A stretch of DNA of 7,700 bases from positions 1 through 7,700 of the forward strand of contig CAMCQD010000078.1 in NCBI GenBank assembly GCA_945876925.1. Direction: 5' to 3'. The position numbers and the translations under genes are program-made. Positions 5,461-7,700 of the stretch are shown here, piece after piece; the stretch's first letter is position 1; every line of letters begins with the position of its first letter. The notes below the pieces were generated by a model. It had not been told where the DNA came from. It searched no databases and saw only the letters and a list, made by a program, of their open reading frames with translations. Origin of the DNA: an uncultured Dermatophilus sp. (GTDB lineage Bacteria; Actinomycetota; Actinomycetes; Actinomycetales; Dermatophilaceae).

Positions 5461-6675
5461 ATGCCCGCAGTCCTGCAGCGCATACTCATCGCCCCGTCGG
5501 GATTCAAGGAATCGCTCGACGCCACCGTGGTCGCCCGGGCCATTTCCGCCGGGGTGCGCCGCGCCGTACCCGGAGCCGTCGTCAAGGCCGTGCCCTTGGT
5601 CGATGGCGGCGAGGGCACCGCGGCCACGCTCGCCGCCTCAACGGGAGGCATGCTCGTCGAACGCACCGTCACCGGGCCGGTCGGCACGCCCGTGCACTCG
5701 CATTTCGCGCTACTCGGCGGCTCCGCCGAGGGCACGGCCGTGGTCGAGATGGCCGCCGCCGCAGGGCTGCGCCTAGTCCCGCGCGACCAGCGCGACCCCG
5801 GCCAGACCACCACGTATGGCGTCGGCGAGCTGATCGCCGCCGCAGCCGGGACGGGAGTGAGCAACATCCTCGTCGGATGTGGCGACTCGGGCACCTCCGA
5901 CGGCGGCATGGGAGCGCTGCAAGCCCTGGGAGTGAGGGTGCTCGACGCCGGCGGGAACGACATCGCCCTCGGTGGCGCCCACCTGGGCCAGGTCGACCGG
6001 CTCGACCTGGCCGGTCTGCACCCGGCCATCGCGGACGGACGCGTGCGGCTCACCCTCGCGCTCAACCCGCACAACGTGCTCACCGGGGAGCGCGGCGTCG
6101 CCCGGGTCTTCGGCCCCCAGAAGGGCGCCACCCCTGAGCAGGTGGAGCACCTCGCCGCAGGATTCAGCAACTGGGCCCGGGTATTGCGGCGCGACGCCGT
6201 GGAAGACGCCCGCGCAACGGACTTCGCTACCGGGCCAGGAACTGGCGCCAGCGGCGGACTCGGCGCCGGGCTGGCCGCTATCGGTGCGCGCCTCGTGCCC
6301 CGCTTCGATGCGCTGCTCGACTCCGGCCTCGCGGGCATCGACCTGGACCGGCTCATCAAGGGCGCCGATCTCGTCATCACCGCCGAGGGCGCCATCGACT
6401 TCCAGACCCCGAAAGGCAAAGTGCCGGCGGAGGTAGCTCGTCGTGCGGCGCTGTACGGGGTGCCCGTGGTGGCCCTGGCCGGCACGCTAGGCCAGGGCGC
6501 CCGCGACGTCCACGACATCGGCATCGACGCGATCGCCTCGATCGTGTCCGTGCCCATGAGCCTGCAGGATGCGGTGGAAGACGGTGAGCGCCTGCTCGTC
6601 GAAGCCACGGAGCGGATGATGCGCACCCTGGCGCTCGGGGTTTCGATGGCCTCGGCCCGGCACGACGACTGGTAA
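5461..6675 (+). CDS. Glycerate kinase (glycerate 2-kinase, GlxK/GarK family)
   Basis: The protein has 404 residues from ATG 5461, with AGGAG at 5451-5455 five nt upstream. The frame is open well upstream but runs antiphase through the permease gene, so this start is well supported. Family motifs appear in order: IAPSGFKESLDA (10-21), VPLVDGGEGTAATL (44-57), GCGDSGTSDGGMGALQALG (139-157), NPHNVLTGERGVARVFGPQKGAT (202-224), GTGASGGLGAGL (260-271), DLVITAEGAIDFQTPKGKVP (303-322) and VPVVALAGT (334-342). The enzyme phosphorylates D-glycerate with ATP, giving 2-phosphoglycerate in this family, and acts in the cytoplasm in glyoxylate, tartronate-semialdehyde or serine breakdown. Its length is slightly above the usual roughly 380 residues because of a short C-terminal extension. 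It is the last operon gene, 29 nt after the permease. Ala309 stands where many homologues have Gly in the TGEG motif, a mild change. Product call is firm. Confidence 0.93.
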   Translation: MPAVLQRILIAPSGFKESLDATVVARAISAGVRRAVPGAVVKAVPLVDGGEGTAATLAASTGGMLVERTVTGPVGTPVHSHFALLGGSAEGTAVVEMAAAAGLRLVPRDQRDPGQTTTYGVGELIAAAAGTGVSNILVGCGDSGTSDGGMGALQALGVRVLDAGGNDIALGGAHLGQVDRLDLAGLHPAIADGRVRLTLALNPHNVLTGERGVARVFGPQKGATPEQVEHLAAGFSNWARVLRRDAVEDARATDFATGPGTGASGGLGAGLAAIGARLVPRFDALLDSGLAGIDLDRLIKGADLVITAEGAIDFQTPKGKVPAEVARRAALYGVPVVALAGTLGQGARDVHDIGIDAIASIVSVPMSLQDAVEDGERLLVEATERMMRTLALGVSMASARHDDW

Positions 6676-6694
6676 CCGCGAGCGATCCCGCCGG

Positions 6695-6790
6695 GTAGCG
6701 ACTCGATTTATACCTTCGCGGGGCCCTCGTGCACGTTTACCTAGGTGAATGTGCGCCGGGTCGTGAAAAAGGTATAAATCGGGTCGCTAC
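6695..6790. repeat. 96-bp dyad-symmetric unit B (34 + 28 + 34)
   Basis: This unit has the same layout as the one at 1286-1381. Its core (6729-6756) matches that core at 25 of 28 positions: the left half and CCTAGG are identical, and all three differences are in the right half. Its arms are more symmetric: the outer 22 bp of the left (6695-6716) and right (6769-6790) arms are inverted copies with one mismatch, sharing GTAGCGA and CGATTTATACCTT. Between arm stem and core are 12 unpaired bases on each side. It fills almost all of the gap between two convergent genes, so it may also act as a two-way terminator, although neither strand shows a T-run after a stem. The final bases overlap the MFS stop codon. 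Confidence 0.8.
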
Positions 6791-7700
6791 GTCGCCGTGC
6801 CTGGCCTGGCCGGGGCTGCGTCCGGCGGCGGGCCGGCGGCCGGCGGGCGGGCCAGGCAGGAGACGAGCAGCCCCGCTGCGGCGATGAGCCACAGCGAGGC
6901 CGCCAGCCCGGCGAACCCGGCGGCCGTGGGGGTGCCAGCCGTCACCCAGAAGCCCAGCAGCGGTACCGATACGGCCCCGCCGAGGTTTCGGGTGAGCTGC
7001 ACGAGTGAGGAGGTTGCCGCCCGCTGGTCTGCCGGGGAGAGCCCCTGGACGCGGGTCAGCAGGTTCGGCAGGGCCGCGCCCATGCCCAGCCCCACGAGGA
7101 CTCCGGCGCCCGACAATGCGAGCGGCCCGTCTGCCAGCACGACGGGAAGCCCGGCTAGGGGCAGCAGCCACGGCACCCATCCCGCGGCGGGCCTGGTGAC
7201 GAGCCGTCCGGCGATGCCGCTCGCGACAGCCGAGGACACGAGCATGGGCAGCAGCAGGTTCCCGGTGCCAGCGGCTGACAGGCCGTGGAGCTCGCTGAGC
7301 GCCAGCGGAAGGTATGCGGTGGCGCTCATGGTCATCGCGCCGACCAGGGCTGCGGCGATGAACAGCGGCCGCAGCTCAGGCTGGAGAACGGGGCGCAGCG
7401 AGTCCACCGGGCGGACCCGCCACCAGCGAGGCGGGCGTTCGGGCGCCTCCGGCATCCGGAGGATGGCGAGGATCAGCCCGAGCAGGATCGTCGACGAACT
7501 GGTGAGAATTCCCCAGCGCCAGCCGGGTCCGTCGGCGAACCAGCCGCCGAGCAGCGGGCCCGCGAGCGTCGCCGCCACCCCGACGCCGCCCATCGCCCCG
7601 AAGGCGCGGCCTCGCGCCCGGTCGCCGGGCATCATGCCGAGCACGCCCATCGCGGCCGGTACGATCGCGCCCGCCGCGAAGCCTTGCAGGGTCCGGGCCG
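6787..7700 (-). CDS. MFS transporter (12-TM multidrug-efflux type), 5' end outside the window
   Basis: The minus-strand frame is open from the right edge (about 303 residues visible) to TAG 6789-6787. A Met occurs at 7650, but clear family sequence continues above it (RTLQGFAAGAIVPAAMG), so that Met is internal and the real start lies beyond 7700. Visible landmarks are RTLQG of TM4, motif-C-type GPLLGGW in TM5, then GWRWGI entering TM6 and a basic central loop (about 7410-7450). Six more hydrophobic segments follow, ending with LWLIAAAGLLVSCLA and a Pro/Ala-rich tail. No extra helix pair is seen in the centre, so 12 rather than 14 TM segments are expected. Motif C is typical of proton-coupled drug exporters; the substrate is unknown. 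The gene is convergent with the glycerate kinase operon and its stop codon lies inside repeat unit B. Confidence 0.85.
   Translation of the reverse strand, partial: ARTLQGFAAGAIVPAAMGVLGMMPGDRARGRAFGAMGGVGVAATLAGPLLGGWFADGPGWRWGILTSSSTILLGLILAILRMPEAPERPPRWWRVRPVDSLRPVLQPELRPLFIAAALVGAMTMSATAYLPLALSELHGLSAAGTGNLLLPMLVSSAVASGIAGRLVTRPAAGWVPWLLPLAGLPVVLADGPLALSGAGVLVGLGMGAALPNLLTRVQGLSPADQRAATSSLVQLTRNLGGAVSVPLLGFWVTAGTPTAAGFAGLAASLWLIAAAGLLVSCLARPPAAGPPPDAAPARPGTAT

Larger units (their letters stand above)
1279..6797. mobile_element. Candidate islet bounded by inverted 96-bp units (hypothesis)
   Basis: CGGCGACGTAGCGA at 1279-1292 occurs as an exact inverted copy at 6784-6797, and each copy is the outer end of a 96-bp dyad-symmetric unit. 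Enclosed are an IS3 remnant, a non-coding stretch and a complete four-gene operon. The bounding symmetry resembles the ends of an element moved by a tyrosine-type recombinase, but no recombinase or transposase capable of this is in the window and I found no target-site duplication. The right end also falls inside the last codons of the MFS gene. Two dispersed repeats that happen to flank the operon would explain the data equally well. Confidence 0.25.

Noticed and set aside
5280..6626. 448-residue open frame on the minus strand opposite glycerate kinase
   Set aside because: The glycerate kinase motifs on the plus strand are unambiguous; the reverse frame is Pro/Ser/Arg-rich with no recognisable motif.
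6695..6790. Ordinary intrinsic terminator between convergent genes
   Set aside because: The long symmetric stem could help termination, but no T-run follows a stem on either strand. The same unit recurs at 1286-1381, where no gene ends, so termination cannot be its main explanation.

Overview
The window is from a high-GC Gram-positive (actinobacterial) chromosome. The evidence is the strong G/C bias at third codon positions, GTG starts, a HAMP-type histidine kinase preceded by a small secreted protein, and a fragment resembling actinobacterial IS3 transposases. I cannot place it to genus.

Layout. (1) 1-387: C-terminal end of a subtilisin-like (S8) peptidase of the kind often paired with an AAA+ ATPase. 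(2) 490-918, minus strand: small basic protein with two helix-turn-helix units, convergent with gene 1 and preceded by a 14-bp inverted repeat. (3) 975-1285: no gene; contains two copies of a 20-bp hairpin-forming repeat 60 bp apart. (4) 1286-1381: a 96-bp dyad-symmetric unit ('unit A') centred on a perfect 28-bp palindrome. (5) 1400-1583: frameshifted, truncated IS3-family transposase remnant. (6) 1584-2067: no gene I can defend, only short repeats and some coding-like composition on the minus strand. (7) 2068-6675: a tight four-gene operon on the plus strand, made of a small secreted protein with a calcium-loop-like C-terminus, a membrane sensor kinase, an SLC13/DASS-type permease and a glycerate kinase. 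Stop/start overlaps join the first three genes, and 29 nt separate the last two. (8) 6695-6790: a second 96-bp unit ('unit B') with the same length, centre and arms as unit A. (9) 6787 to the right edge, minus strand: a 12-TM MFS transporter, 5' end cut by the window, whose stop codon lies inside unit B.

How the genes work together (inference): the permease probably imports a small organic acid, plausibly glycerate, which the kinase phosphorylates into glycolysis. The membrane kinase and secreted protein look like the sensory part, but the kinase has lost its phospho-acceptor histidine (Arg267 in its place) and the G1-box aspartate (Thr411), and no response regulator gene is visible. It therefore probably does not signal by ordinary His-Asp phosphotransfer.

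The strongest unexplained structure is the pair of 96-bp units bracketing this operon. Each is 34 bp + 28 bp + 34 bp. All four arms begin with the same heptamer, and the core has the 11-6-11 geometry of tyrosine-recombinase (Xer/dif-type) sites. With the shared 7 bp just outside their outer edges, the two ends form a perfect 14-bp inverted repeat bounding about 5.5 kb. This could be a cargo islet or a pair of dispersed repeats moved by a recombinase acting in trans; no recombinase gene is in the window.
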